From: JBDSRX01 sp039929105
Lineage (GTDB): Bacteria; Patescibacteriota; Dojkabacteria; J137
Assembly: GCA_039929105.1 (NCBI GenBank)
Contig: JBDSRX010000019.1
Location: 1-30,660 of the forward strand
Direction: 5' to 3'
DNA: 30,660 nucleotides
Part shown: positions 7,429-15,580 of the stretch, piece by piece
Layout: the number at the start of each line of letters is the position of its first letter
Position numbering within the stretch: the stretch's first letter is position 1
Notes under the pieces: model-generated
Database searches by the model: none
Told to the model about the DNA's origin: nothing
The model's input: only the letters and a program-made list of their open reading frames with translations
Translations under genes and position numbers: made by a program

Positions 7429-10400
7429 TTATAGTACCTTCTTTAACCATTCTCCTGTATAAGAATCTTGTGTATTCGCTATTTGTTCAGGAGTTCCTTC
7501 TGCAATTATAGTTCCACCTTTCGCACCACCTTCAGGACCTAAATCTACTATCCAATCTGCAGTTTTAATTACATCTAAATTATGTTCAATAACTAATACT
7601 GTATTTCCTTTTTTAACTAATCCGTGTAAAACAACCAATAACTTTCGAACATCTTCGAAGTGTAATCCAGTTGTAGGTTCATCCAAAATGTAGAAAGTTT
7701 TTCCAGTTTGTCTTCTAGATAGTTCTGATGCTAATTTAACTCTTTGAGATTCACCACCAGATAATGTTGTTGCTGCTTGTCCTAATCTAATATACCCAAG
7801 ACCAACATCCATTAAAGTATCTAATTTTGTTGAAATTCCTGTAATATTCTTAAAGAATTCTGCACCTTCTTCTATAGTCATATTCAACACATCAGAAATG
7901 TTTTTACCTTTGTAGTCAATCTGCAAAGTCTCTCTGTTATATCTGTGGCCATCGCAAACATCACACTTTACATAAACATCTGGAAGAAATTGCATTGATA
8001 TTCTAATTACTCCAGCTCCCTCACATTTTTCACATCTACCACCTCTTACATTAAAACTAAATCTACCAGATTTATATCCTCTTACTTTAGATTCTTTTGT
8101 CCCGGCATAAATATCTCTAATTAAGTTAAATATACCTGTATATGTAGCAGGATTAGATCTTGGAGTTTTTCCAATAGGAGACTGGTCTATATTAATTACT
8201 TTGTCGATATGTTCCAAACCTCTTAACTCACTATATTCCCCAGGTTGTTCTTTAGAACCATAGAAATGTTTAGATAAAGCATTGTATAAAACATCATTAA
8301 TCAAAGAAGATTTACCAGAACCAGAAACTCCTGTAATTGCAACAAATTGGTTTAAAGGAACTTCTAAATCAACTCCTTTAAGATTATTTTGTTTTACTCC
8401 ATAAAGTCTAAGTTTTTCTTTACTTATATTTTCTTTAGGAGCTTTTACTTTTAGTTTCTTTAAATCATTTTCAATTTCGTCTCTGTTAATAACTCTTTTA
8501 CCAGTTAAATATTGAACAGTTAAAGATTCTTTGTTTTTAAGAACTTCTTTATATGTACCTTGCGATAGTACCTTTCCTCCATGTTCACCTGCCCCAGGCC
8601 CTATATCGATTAAATAATCGGCTCTTTTAATAGTATCCTCATCATGCTCAACAACAATAACTGTGTTTCCTATGTCTCTTAATCTTTCTAATGTATCTAT
8701 AAGCTTTGCATTATCTCGTTGATGTAAACCAATTGATGGTTCATCCAAAACATAAAGAACTCCTGTTAAACCTGTTCCTATTTGAGAAGCTAATCTAATT
8801 CTTTGTGCCTCACCTCCAGATAATGTTCTTGCTGTTCTATTTAATGTTAAATAGTCTAAACCTACAGAAACTAAAAAGTTTAATCTAATCCCAATCTCTT
8901 TAAAAATTTGTTTACCAATTTCTCTTTCTTGTTCAGATAACTCATCATCTTGAGAATCAATAGCATTTAAACCAAAAACTTCTTTCATTATAGAAATAGT
9001 TTTATCGTCATTCTTATCTGTCTTATTTAATTTCTCAATCCATTTACAAGAATCTAAAATACTCATATTACCAACATCTACAATATTTAAACCTCTAATA
9101 GTTACTGAAAGTACTTCTTTTTTTAATCTATAGCCTTTACATTCATGACATTGTTTTTCTGTCATATATTCTTCTATCTCAGATCGGATATATTCAGAAT
9201 CAGTTTCGCTATATCTTCTCATTAAGTTGGGAATTACTCCTTCGAATGCTATTTGAATTCTCTTTTCTTCTCCATTTGAATCTACATACTGTACTGGATA
9301 TTTAATTCCTTCAACTCCATTTAATATCTTATTTAAATCTTTCTCTGGCAGTTGTCCTATTGGCTTTCTTAAATCAATCTTTTCTTCCTTAGCCATTGAT
9401 TCTAAAAGTTTGAATGTGAAAGATGATGTATTTTCAATAGTTCTTGCCCAAGGATATATTCCACCTTCCATTATTGTTAGCCTTGGATTATAAACATTAC
9501 TAGGATCTACTTCTTTAATTGTTCCTAAACCATTACAAATAGGACAAGCTCCAAATGGTGAATTAAATGAGAAGGAGTGCGGTTCAATTTCTGGAAAAGA
9601 TTCTCCAGAGTCAGGATCTACTAATTTCTCCGAATAGAAAATATCTCCACTAGCTCTTAAATTTCTAAATCCAACTTCTTTAAGTTTTTCATAATCAACA
9701 AGATTAACTAAAACTTCACCTTCACCTAAGTTCAATGCTAATTCAATAGAATCTGTAAGTCTTTTTACAAACTCTTTATCATCTTTAGAATCTGCTTTAA
9801 TAACAAGTCTATCTACGACTAGTTCAATATTATGTTTTACAAATTTATCTAATTTAATATCTTCTTCTAAATTGTAAACATTTCCATCAACTCTTATTCT
9901 TACATAACCTTGTGCTAAGAATCTTGTAAACAATTCTTCATAAGTTCCTTTTCTATTCTTAATTAATGGTGATAATAAGATAACTTTAACCTCACCCGGC
10001 CGTAGGCCACCCTCTCCTGTAGGAGAGGGGCTGGGGGTGAGGTTTGGGTATTCCAAAATACTATCTACGATTTGTTGTGCACTTTGTTTCTCTAATCTCC
10101 TACCAGTAATTGGACTTCTTGGATGACCAACTCTTGCAAATAAAAGTCTTAAATAGTCGTAAATTTCTGTAACTGTTCCAACTGTAGATCTAGGGTTATG
10201 CCCCGAAGTCTTCTGATCTATAGAAATAGCGGGACTTAAACCTTCGATTAAATCTACGTCTGGTTTATCCATTAATCCTAAAAATTGTCTTGCATAAGCA
10301 GAAAGAGACTCAACATATCGTCTTTGTCCTTCCGCGTAGATTGTATCGAAAGCTAGAGAAGACTTTCCAGATCCGGAAAGACCTGTAATAACAGTCAACT

Positions 10401-10476
10401 TATCTTTTGGAATGTCTACATCTATATTTTTTAAATTATTTGTACGAGCTCCTCGAACTTTTATTGTGTCTAGCAT
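7429..10476 (-). CDS. uvrA: Excinuclease ABC subunit A (UvrA) with in-frame repeat insertion
   Basis: UvrA is the damage-sensing ATPase of nucleotide excision repair and works with UvrB and UvrC, which are not in the window. Two ABC ATPase halves are seen: Walker A TGLSGSGKSS (31-40) and TGVSGSGKSS (about 713-722), with signatures LSGGEAQRIRLASQ and LSGGESQRVKLASE. Cys pairs for zinc occur near 310 (CPIC), 440 (CHEC), 815 (CEKC) and 840 (CDVC). At 1015 residues it is longer than the usual 940 or so. About 19 extra residues (145-163, beginning NLTPSPSPTGEG) come from a palindromic element at 9988-10044, placed in the variable loop just before VKVILLSPLI. The frame stays open and all other motifs are intact, so the protein is probably functional. 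Promoter with extended -10 at 10507-10512. Confidence 0.97.
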   Translation of the reverse strand: MLDTIKVRGARTNNLKNIDVDIPKDKLTVITGLSGSGKSSLAFDTIYAEGQRRYVESLSAYARQFLGLMDKPDVDLIEGLSPAISIDQKTSGHNPRSTVGTVTEIYDYLRLLFARVGHPRSPITGRRLEKQSAQQIVDSILEYPNLTPSPSPTGEGGLRPGEVKVILLSPLIKNRKGTYEELFTRFLAQGYVRIRVDGNVYNLEEDIKLDKFVKHNIELVVDRLVIKADSKDDKEFVKRLTDSIELALNLGEGEVLVNLVDYEKLKEVGFRNLRASGDIFYSEKLVDPDSGESFPEIEPHSFSFNSPFGACPICNGLGTIKEVDPSNVYNPRLTIMEGGIYPWARTIENTSSFTFKLLESMAKEEKIDLRKPIGQLPEKDLNKILNGVEGIKYPVQYVDSNGEEKRIQIAFEGVIPNLMRRYSETDSEYIRSEIEEYMTEKQCHECKGYRLKKEVLSVTIRGLNIVDVGNMSILDSCKWIEKLNKTDKNDDKTISIMKEVFGLNAIDSQDDELSEQEREIGKQIFKEIGIRLNFLVSVGLDYLTLNRTARTLSGGEAQRIRLASQIGTGLTGVLYVLDEPSIGLHQRDNAKLIDTLERLRDIGNTVIVVEHDEDTIKRADYLIDIGPGAGEHGGKVLSQGTYKEVLKNKESLTVQYLTGKRVINRDEIENDLKKLKVKAPKENISKEKLRLYGVKQNNLKGVDLEVPLNQFVAITGVSGSGKSSLINDVLYNALSKHFYGSKEQPGEYSELRGLEHIDKVINIDQSPIGKTPRSNPATYTGIFNLIRDIYAGTKESKVRGYKSGRFSFNVRGGRCEKCEGAGVIRISMQFLPDVYVKCDVCDGHRYNRETLQIDYKGKNISDVLNMTIEEGAEFFKNITGISTKLDTLMDVGLGYIRLGQAATTLSGGESQRVKLASELSRRQTGKTFYILDEPTTGLHFEDVRKLLVVLHGLVKKGNTVLVIEHNLDVIKTADWIVDLGPEGGAKGGTIIAEGTPEQIANTQDSYTGEWLKKVL
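9988..10044. repeat. Palindromic mini-element inside uvrA
   Basis: The outer arms AACCTCACCC (9988-9997) and GGGTGAGGTT (10035-10044) pair perfectly over 10 bases. The inner arms CCCTCTCCT (10010-10018) and AGGAGAGGG (10021-10029) pair over 9 bases around a 2-base loop. A small GGCC-GTA-GGCC palindrome lies between the left arms. The element is far richer in G+C than its surroundings, is a multiple of three in length (57 bases), and encodes residues 145-163 of UvrA. A related element lies in tgt (29320-29353). Confidence 0.85.
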
Positions 10477-10506
10477 TATTTATTTAGTTAATAGCTCAAA
10501 TCTCTA

Positions 10507-10535
10507 ATTATAACATAAAAGTTTAACCTTTCCAG
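10507..10535 (-). promoter_or_regulatory. Extended -10 promoter for uvrA
   Basis: On the minus strand TGTTATAAT places TATAAT at 10512-10507 with an upstream TG, the extended -10 form. A poor CTGGAA (10535-10530) lies 17 bases upstream. The start would be near 10500, a leader of about 24 bases that carries TTAACTAAATA (10491-10481). No LexA-like site is evident. Confidence 0.55.
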
Positions 10536-10557
10536 ACCATTATCTTTAACCAGTAGA

Positions 10558-10586
10558 TTGAATAGGGATATCAAAGATGTTAGAAT
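10558..10586 (+). promoter_or_regulatory. Promoter for the 202-aa unknown gene
   Basis: TTGAAT (10558-10563) and TAGAAT (10581-10586) are separated by 17 bases, and the -10 is preceded by TGT (10578-10580), the extended form. The start would be near 10593, 16 bases before the ATG at 10609. Confidence 0.65.
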
Positions 10587-10608
10587 CTGGCATTATTAAT
10601 AAAAAATT

Positions 10609-11217
10609 ATGAATAATGGTTTTGACAATGGAGAAGAATTTAAAGGTCCTGTAGGTCTTTTTTTAGGTCGTGCGTACATTTCTATATGTGATCAGATACC
10701 TACAAAATCCAATAGATTAACAAGGATCTATTTAGGTAAAAACGGATTCGATTTTACAAATCTAGAAATTCAAAGATTTGTAAGTGGCAAACATATTCCT
10801 AATAATGAAGAAATGAATGTTTTTTTTACTCATTTCTATCTTGAGTATGGAAATAAGAATAGAGAAAAACTAAAAGAACTTTTAAGTACTAAATTTGTAG
10901 GTACATATTTAGATATAGTTATGAATGAATTTGATGCATGGTGTTGTGTAGAAGTAACAGCAAGAATTAATGGTAATTCTATAATAGATACTTATAGATA
11001 TGAAAAAGATAACATTATTGATCTTACGGATGAAATTGTTCATGGTTATTTAGAAGGACTAGCTGAGATGCTGGCAAACTTCGGTATTAACGATCCTATT
11101 AATTTTAGAGAAGTGGTTTCCTTAATGTTAACTGAACCAGGGTTAGAGCCAGATGACAATTACATTGACTGGTTTGTAGATTATCACGAAGGACTCGTAA
11201 ATAAAAAGAATATTTAA
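10609..11217 (+). CDS. Hypothetical acidic cytoplasmic protein (202 aa)
   Basis: No signal peptide or membrane helix is seen. The protein is acidic, with aromatic-rich stretches (FFTHFYLEYGNKN, YIDWFVDYHEG) and a mostly helical look. The region about residues 20-75 (ICDQIPTKSNRLTRIYLGKNG to VSGKHIPNNEEMNVFF) faintly resembles a helix-turn-helix of the XRE type, but I would not assign it. It has its own good promoter, divergent from uvrA, and converges on the rlmI-like gene with a 15-base gap. I do not recognise the family. Confidence 0.65.
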   Translation: MNNGFDNGEEFKGPVGLFLGRAYISICDQIPTKSNRLTRIYLGKNGFDFTNLEIQRFVSGKHIPNNEEMNVFFTHFYLEYGNKNREKLKELLSTKFVGTYLDIVMNEFDAWCCVEVTARINGNSIIDTYRYEKDNIIDLTDEIVHGYLEGLAEMLANFGINDPINFREVVSLMLTEPGLEPDDNYIDWFVDYHEGLVNKKNI

Positions 11218-11232
11218 GATTTTTTAATTGTA

Positions 11233-12420
11233 TTAATAAACGTAAAGTAAGATACTCTTTAGATAATCAATTTCGTTATGGAAAGCATTAATAGGATGGT
11301 CCATTCCTAATCTATGTCTTTGTAAGATTGTTATATTCTTTCCTGCTTCAACTGCAGCCCTTGCAACAACTTTTTCAAAATCTTCTTTAGAAAGATGATA
11401 AGAACATGAACATGTTAAAAGGAATGTTCCTCTTTCCATTTGTCTCATTGTAGTTCTATTAATTTCTGCATACCCTTTCTTAGCTCTATCTACATCTTGT
11501 TTCTTTTTTGCGAATGCTGGCGGATCTAAGATAATAAAATCATATTCACTTAAATCTCTTTCTCTTAAGAAAACAAAAGCATCTTGGTCGTAGAAGTTAG
11601 CTTCTAAATCTTTTTTATCTAGAAAACCATTTATTTCGAAGTTCTTCTTAGCAGTTACTACCGCCTCTGTAGCTATATCTATAGAATCAACTCTTTTAGC
11701 TCCACCTTTAGCAGCGTGTAATGAGAATCCTCCTGTATAAGAAAAACAATTTAAAACTTTTTTATCTTTAGCCATTGTGCCAACTAACTTTCTCATCTCT
11801 CTCATATCTAAGAATAAACCAGTTTTTTGAGAATTCTTTAAATCAATAAAGAATTTAATTCCACTTTCCACTACTTCAATATCATTCTTTTCTTCACCCC
11901 AAAGTGTTCCTTCAAAGAAATCTAATCCATCTTTAAATCTTGCCGTCATTGTGGATTTTTCGTATATAGAAACAATCTTAATGCCATGCTTTTTTGTAGC
12001 TTCAACTAAAGTTTCAATTAACATGGGTTTTAGTGCATCCATTCCAACTGTAGCAATCTGTAAGACTAATACATCATTGTAACGATCTACAATTAGTCCA
12101 GGAATATTATCTCCTTCACCGTTTACAACTCTATAGCAGTTTGTATTTTCGTCAAAAAGTTGTGCCCTTAAAGCAAAAGATCTATCAATGTTATTCTTAA
12201 TAGACTTTATTGGATCTTCATCGTTATAGTTAAGCATTCTTACTTGAATAATACTTCTACTATTAAAATATCCATGTCCTAATAAATCTCCATTTGAAGC
12301 TAAAACTCTTACTATCTCACCTTCTTCCGCAAATCCAGATTTAACTGCTCCTGAGAATACCCAGTGATGTCTATATCTTATTGGAATGTCTTTTCCTGGT
12401 CTTAATGTTACTGTCTTCAT
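11233..12420 (-). CDS. rlmI: RlmI-like 23S rRNA (cytosine-C5) methyltransferase
   Basis: This is a SAM-dependent RNA m5C methyltransferase of the RlmI/YwbD group; the E. coli enzyme modifies C1962 of 23S rRNA. An N-terminal PUA-like domain (about 1-75, LRPGKDIPIRYRHHWVFSGAV) is followed by an EEHEE-like linker and a Rossmann methyltransferase domain. Visible motifs are NCFSYTGGFSLHAAKGGA (SAM binding), FIILDPPAFAKKK (motif IV) and LLTCSCSYHLS with the catalytic-region Cys. The 395-residue length matches the family. It is the last gene of the minus-strand run and starts 1 base after the pth stop, implying translational coupling. Family call secure; exact target base inferred. Confidence 0.88.
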   Translation of the reverse strand: MKTVTLRPGKDIPIRYRHHWVFSGAVKSGFAEEGEIVRVLASNGDLLGHGYFNSRSIIQVRMLNYNDEDPIKSIKNNIDRSFALRAQLFDENTNCYRVVNGEGDNIPGLIVDRYNDVLVLQIATVGMDALKPMLIETLVEATKKHGIKIVSIYEKSTMTARFKDGLDFFEGTLWGEEKNDIEVVESGIKFFIDLKNSQKTGLFLDMREMRKLVGTMAKDKKVLNCFSYTGGFSLHAAKGGAKRVDSIDIATEAVVTAKKNFEINGFLDKKDLEANFYDQDAFVFLRERDLSEYDFIILDPPAFAKKKQDVDRAKKGYAEINRTTMRQMERGTFLLTCSCSYHLSKEDFEKVVARAAVEAGKNITILQRHRLGMDHPINAFHNEIDYLKSILLYVY

Positions 12421-12421
12421 A

Positions 12422-13012
12422 TTAATTTTCCGCTTTAATTAAATTTCGTTCTAAAAGTTCTTTTCTAACGTTATAAAAAACTTCTTCAAGCATTTTAACC
12501 TCATCTACCTTAAAATGTCCAAGAACATAATCGGCACCGCTCATTAAGTCTCTTGTAGAAACTTCACGATTATCTACTCCAACTCTAATTCTCCAGAACT
12601 TGCTTGTGCCCAATCTGTTTTGTATAGAAAGTAATCCGTTATGTATTTTGGGACCTTTTCCTAATTGAATCTTATAGCTACCAAGTCTTAAATCTAAATC
12701 GTCGTGTACAACTAATATTTCAGAAGGTTCAACTTTATAAAAGTTTGCTACTAAAGAAACTGCTTCTCCAGATAGGTTCATTTGTGTTGATGGTTCTATA
12801 AATATTCTTTTATAACCTCCAAAATCTGCCATATGGATTAAAGACTTAAGTTTAGGTTCTTCTAAAAATCTCCTAGAATCTGCCATTTTTTCAATAAAAT
12901 CAAAACCAACATTGTGTCTTGTATTTACATAGGCTTTTCCAAGATTCCCTAATCCAACAATTACTTTTATCCTATCTATACTGAATTGTTCTTGTAATTC
13001 TTTGTGATCCAT
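12422..13012 (-). CDS. pth: Peptidyl-tRNA hydrolase
   Basis: Pth releases peptides from peptidyl-tRNA that drops off the ribosome. The key residues align with E. coli: Asn23 in GLGNLGKAY, catalytic His33 in NTRHNVGFDF, Asn79 in MNLSG, Asp104 in HDDLDL and Asn125 in HNGL. Two details differ: GNPG is GNLG, and the GGGHGGHNG loop reads GKGPKIHNG. At 196 residues it is normal size. It lies 14 bases after the GH18-like gene and 1 base before the rlmI-like gene, so it belongs to the long minus-strand run. Confidence 0.93.
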   Translation of the reverse strand: MDHKELQEQFSIDRIKVIVGLGNLGKAYVNTRHNVGFDFIEKMADSRRFLEEPKLKSLIHMADFGGYKRIFIEPSTQMNLSGEAVSLVANFYKVEPSEILVVHDDLDLRLGSYKIQLGKGPKIHNGLLSIQNRLGTSKFWRIRVGVDNREVSTRDLMSGADYVLGHFKVDEVKMLEEVFYNVRKELLERNLIKAEN

Positions 13013-13026
13013 TATTTTAAGTTTGT

Positions 13027-14157
13027 TTATTTTAATATGTAACCTTTAAACCCATAACTTGCAACCAATCCTATTAATTTATCTATATTTTCTTGATTAG
13101 GAGATATTGAAATGTATTTTTTACTAGTTGCTTCTAATGTTTTCATAGTTTCAAAAGTATCGCCAAGAACATTTGAACTAGATTCCACGTAATTCTTAGC
13201 TTCAAATTGTTTCTTACTCAAAACTTCTGCTTGGATATCTAATACTGCATAGTTATTTTTAGGACTATCGCTTACTTCTCTTTGCGGCCAAACATAATAA
13301 TCTGTATTAATTTCAAAATATACTTTTGATTTATCTGTAACCTCTTGAGAAGTATAAGCAACTACAAACTTCGCCCATTCAATAGGAGCAATATTTGCAG
13401 GTAGAATAGAGTATTCACTGCTATAGCCGTATAATTGAATTATAACTTCATCAACAGAATTAACCACATCTTTTAACTTCATATCTTTATGATATTGATT
13501 TGTAACTTGAAGAAAATCATTATAATTAACTTCAGTGCCCCACTTTGGATATAAATAAATACCTAATTTAACTCCTTTCGCAGATAAACTATTTTTAAGA
13601 TTTGCTGCAAGAGTGTTAAAGTCTTTAATGTAAGTAAATGATGTATCTAAATAAATTATTTTATAATTTGAAGTATTAACTTCGGTCAATATTAAATTAG
13701 ATAGTGCAGTAATATCTAAATTATTAACTAGAGAATCTAATTTGAAATAAAAGATTGGTGCAAAATCAATATCTGATTTGTATGTTTCCAATATCTGTTG
13801 TTTAATAAGTTTCAACTCATTAGTGACTTCGTATCCTTTACCTATTAAGAAACCATTACCAGAGTTATCTTGGGAAATAGTTACATTTGTATCTTTAATT
13901 AATTGATCGATACCAATTGGTGTTTGAAGAACATTTTCTAAATTTCTTCTTTCTGCCTCAGCTTTAGAAATAGAATCATCATTAATGTTTTCAGTAGTAA
14001 TAACTTTATTTACTGTTCTATCTCTTCTAACAAAATATACATAACCCAAAATAATACTTGTAAGAATAAATACAACTATTAACATTCCAATAACGACTCT
14101 CATTAATGTTCTAAGAATACTTCTTTTGTTTTGTTGTGCAGGTTTATTTAGATCCAT
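13027..14157 (-). CDS. GH18-like membrane-anchored protein lacking the catalytic acid
   Basis: The 376 residues have a basic N-terminus, one membrane helix (about 19-43), a polar linker and a GH18-type barrel from about 130. It is clearly a paralogue of the protein at 21724-22929: compare YPKWGTEVNY with LPKWGNEVVY, and the following VDEVIIQLYGY with VDELRIMTYDL. The catalytic strand, NYKGIDLDYE in the paralogue, is NYKIIYLDTS here, so the catalytic Glu is Ser173 and the first Asp is Tyr169. The downstream MTYD block is IQLYG. It is therefore probably a non-hydrolytic binding or structural protein on the outer face of the membrane. Its first codons overlap the end of the RNase HI gene by 14 bases. 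Confidence 0.75.
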   Translation of the reverse strand: MDLNKPAQQNKRSILRTLMRVVIGMLIVVFILTSIILGYVYFVRRDRTVNKVITTENINDDSISKAEAERRNLENVLQTPIGIDQLIKDTNVTISQDNSGNGFLIGKGYEVTNELKLIKQQILETYKSDIDFAPIFYFKLDSLVNNLDITALSNLILTEVNTSNYKIIYLDTSFTYIKDFNTLAANLKNSLSAKGVKLGIYLYPKWGTEVNYNDFLQVTNQYHKDMKLKDVVNSVDEVIIQLYGYSSEYSILPANIAPIEWAKFVVAYTSQEVTDKSKVYFEINTDYYVWPQREVSDSPKNNYAVLDIQAEVLSKKQFEAKNYVESSSNVLGDTFETMKTLEATSKKYISISPNQENIDKLIGLVASYGFKGYILK

Positions 14158-14551
14158 TTTCTTCCGTATCTAATATTATATTTACTAATTTATCTGCAAA
14201 CTTATTTTCTGCTCTAGGTACATGTTTAAAAGATACATTCTTAAAGTTTTTTTCTAACATTTTAACTTCATGGTGCAATTCTCTTATAGAATCAGTAGAA
14301 ACTTTATACACTCCTATAATTTGTTTAATAGCTAATTCACTATCCATTCTTACTTCTAATTCCTTTATATTATTCTTAATAGCAAGCTTCAATCCATTAA
14401 TTAGACCTAAATATTCTGCGTTATTATTTGTTCCTGTACCTAGAAAAATACCGCCAAAGTCTTCTAAAGCATCATCTTTAAAAATATAGTAAGCACAAGC
14501 TGAGTTCCCTGGGTTTCCTCTCGATCCTCCATCTGTAAATAATGTATACAT
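14144..14551 (-). CDS. RNase HI family ribonuclease
   Basis: A single-domain RNase H fold of 135 residues that would cleave RNA in RNA-DNA hybrids. The catalytic carboxylates are present: Asp7 in FTDGGSRGNPG, Glu46 in NNNAEYLGL, Asp70 in VRMDSELAI and Asp120 in KFADKLVN. The short form without the basic protrusion resembles the reverse-transcriptase-like RNase HI proteins (YpeP/YpdQ and archaeal types) more than E. coli RnhA. It overlaps the following GH18-like gene by 14 bases and follows the lysozyme-like gene by 16 bases, so it is part of the minus-strand operon. Confidence 0.9.
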   Translation of the reverse strand: MYTLFTDGGSRGNPGNSACAYYIFKDDALEDFGGIFLGTGTNNNAEYLGLINGLKLAIKNNIKELEVRMDSELAIKQIIGVYKVSTDSIRELHHEVKMLEKNFKNVSFKHVPRAENKFADKLVNIILDTEENGSK

Positions 14552-14567
14552 TTATAATTACTAATAA

Positions 14568-15275
14568 TTAAACTTGTGCCATAAAATACGAAACATTTCT
14601 TACCCATAAGTCCTGATTATCCCCTGGACCAGCGTACTTCCTAATTATACAATACAAATCCTCTTTGCAAGGTGCAATAAATCTTTGTGAGATCACGCAA
14701 GAAAGTTTATTTAAAGATTCATTCCAACCTGTATAAGTAATTCCATCTAAATAACCATATGGATTATATTTTTTATAAGGAACTTTACCCAATCCTGATT
14801 CATTTCCAGCTATTCCAATTAGAATTTTATAATTCCCACCACATTCAACTGCTTTTCTTACAATTATTTCACCATAACCAGCTAATGGAGATCCATATGC
14901 CCTAAAGTAATTTTCAACCTTAGCAGTCCATTCTCTTATATCAGCTTCCTTTTTAGCAGCTTCTTCACGTTTTATTTTTGCAATTCTGGCTTCATCAATT
15001 TTCTGTTGAGATACTAAATGTAATGCATTTGTAACATCTTGGTCTGTAATCTTAATTTCTGATCCTTTATTTAAAGCGATGACTGTATTAACCCAGAAAT
15101 ATGAAAGAAAAATAAGAACAACTCCAATAACTAGAATAGTAGAAGTTACAAAGTGCGCTAGGTAATAAGTTTCCAGATAAAGCAGGGCTTCCTTTATCTT
15201 CTTCTTACTTTTACTTAATAAACTACGAAAATTTATTTTAATATTTATTTTTAAATTCAGTTTTATTCTTGCCAT
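14568..15275 (-). CDS. Membrane-anchored lysozyme-like (glucosaminidase-type) protein
   Basis: The basic N-terminal 30 residues (MARIKLNLKINIKINF) precede a membrane helix (about 42-66). A charged helical stalk (about 85-118, rich in Glu, Lys and Ala) follows, then a C-terminal lysozyme-fold domain. The core reads LIGIAGNESGLGK with Glu159 as the likely catalytic acid, followed by YNPYGYLDGITYTGWNESL, as in bacterial N-acetylglucosaminidase-like or lytic domains. It probably remodels peptidoglycan outside the membrane. The start overlaps the RNHCP gene end by 13 bases, which supports this ATG and coupling. Confidence 0.78.
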   Translation of the reverse strand: MARIKLNLKINIKINFRSLLSKSKKKIKEALLYLETYYLAHFVTSTILVIGVVLIFLSYFWVNTVIALNKGSEIKITDQDVTNALHLVSQQKIDEARIAKIKREEAAKKEADIREWTAKVENYFRAYGSPLAGYGEIIVRKAVECGGNYKILIGIAGNESGLGKVPYKKYNPYGYLDGITYTGWNESLNKLSCVISQRFIAPCKEDLYCIIRKYAGPGDNQDLWVRNVSYFMAQV

Positions 15276-15580
15276 CTTAAGCTTCCAAGTCTAACTATTT
15301 CTTCACGATTATCGTCTGGTGCAATAATACAAAATGTAACTTTTGAACATTTGTCACATTTATACACTATTTGCTCTTTACCATTCTTTGCTCTTAATCC
15401 AACTGGTTTTAATAATCCCTGACATTCATTCAATCTATCACCTGGATTAATATCTACATGTAAACTATTTAAACAATAAATACAATGATCTCTTGAACTA
15501 GTTGGGTGAGCTGGAGTTAACTTGCCGCAGTTCTTACACACAAATGATTCGTTGTTCTTTTGAAATTTCTTTTCCTGCAT
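15263..15580 (-). CDS. RNHCP domain zinc protein
   Basis: A 105-residue protein with CxxC pairs at FVCKNCG, DHCIYCL and YKCDKCS, and the family core RDHCIYCLNSLHVDINPGDRLNECQGLLKPVGL, a variant of the RNHCPxCLxSxHVD...PGDR signature. RNHCP proteins are small, probably zinc-binding and without an assigned function. Its ATG directly follows the stop of the DUF4010 gene (TAA-ATG with no gap), and its end overlaps the lysozyme-like gene by 13 bases, so it is tightly embedded in the operon. Confidence 0.88.
   Translation of the reverse strand: MQEKKFQKNNESFVCKNCGKLTPAHPTSSRDHCIYCLNSLHVDINPGDRLNECQGLLKPVGLRAKNGKEQIVYKCDKCSKVTFCIIAPDDNREEIVRLGSLRWQE

Noticed and set aside
14136..14489. 117-codon plus-strand frame
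   Set aside because: It lies opposite the RNase HI gene, whose catalytic residues are intact; no supporting motif.
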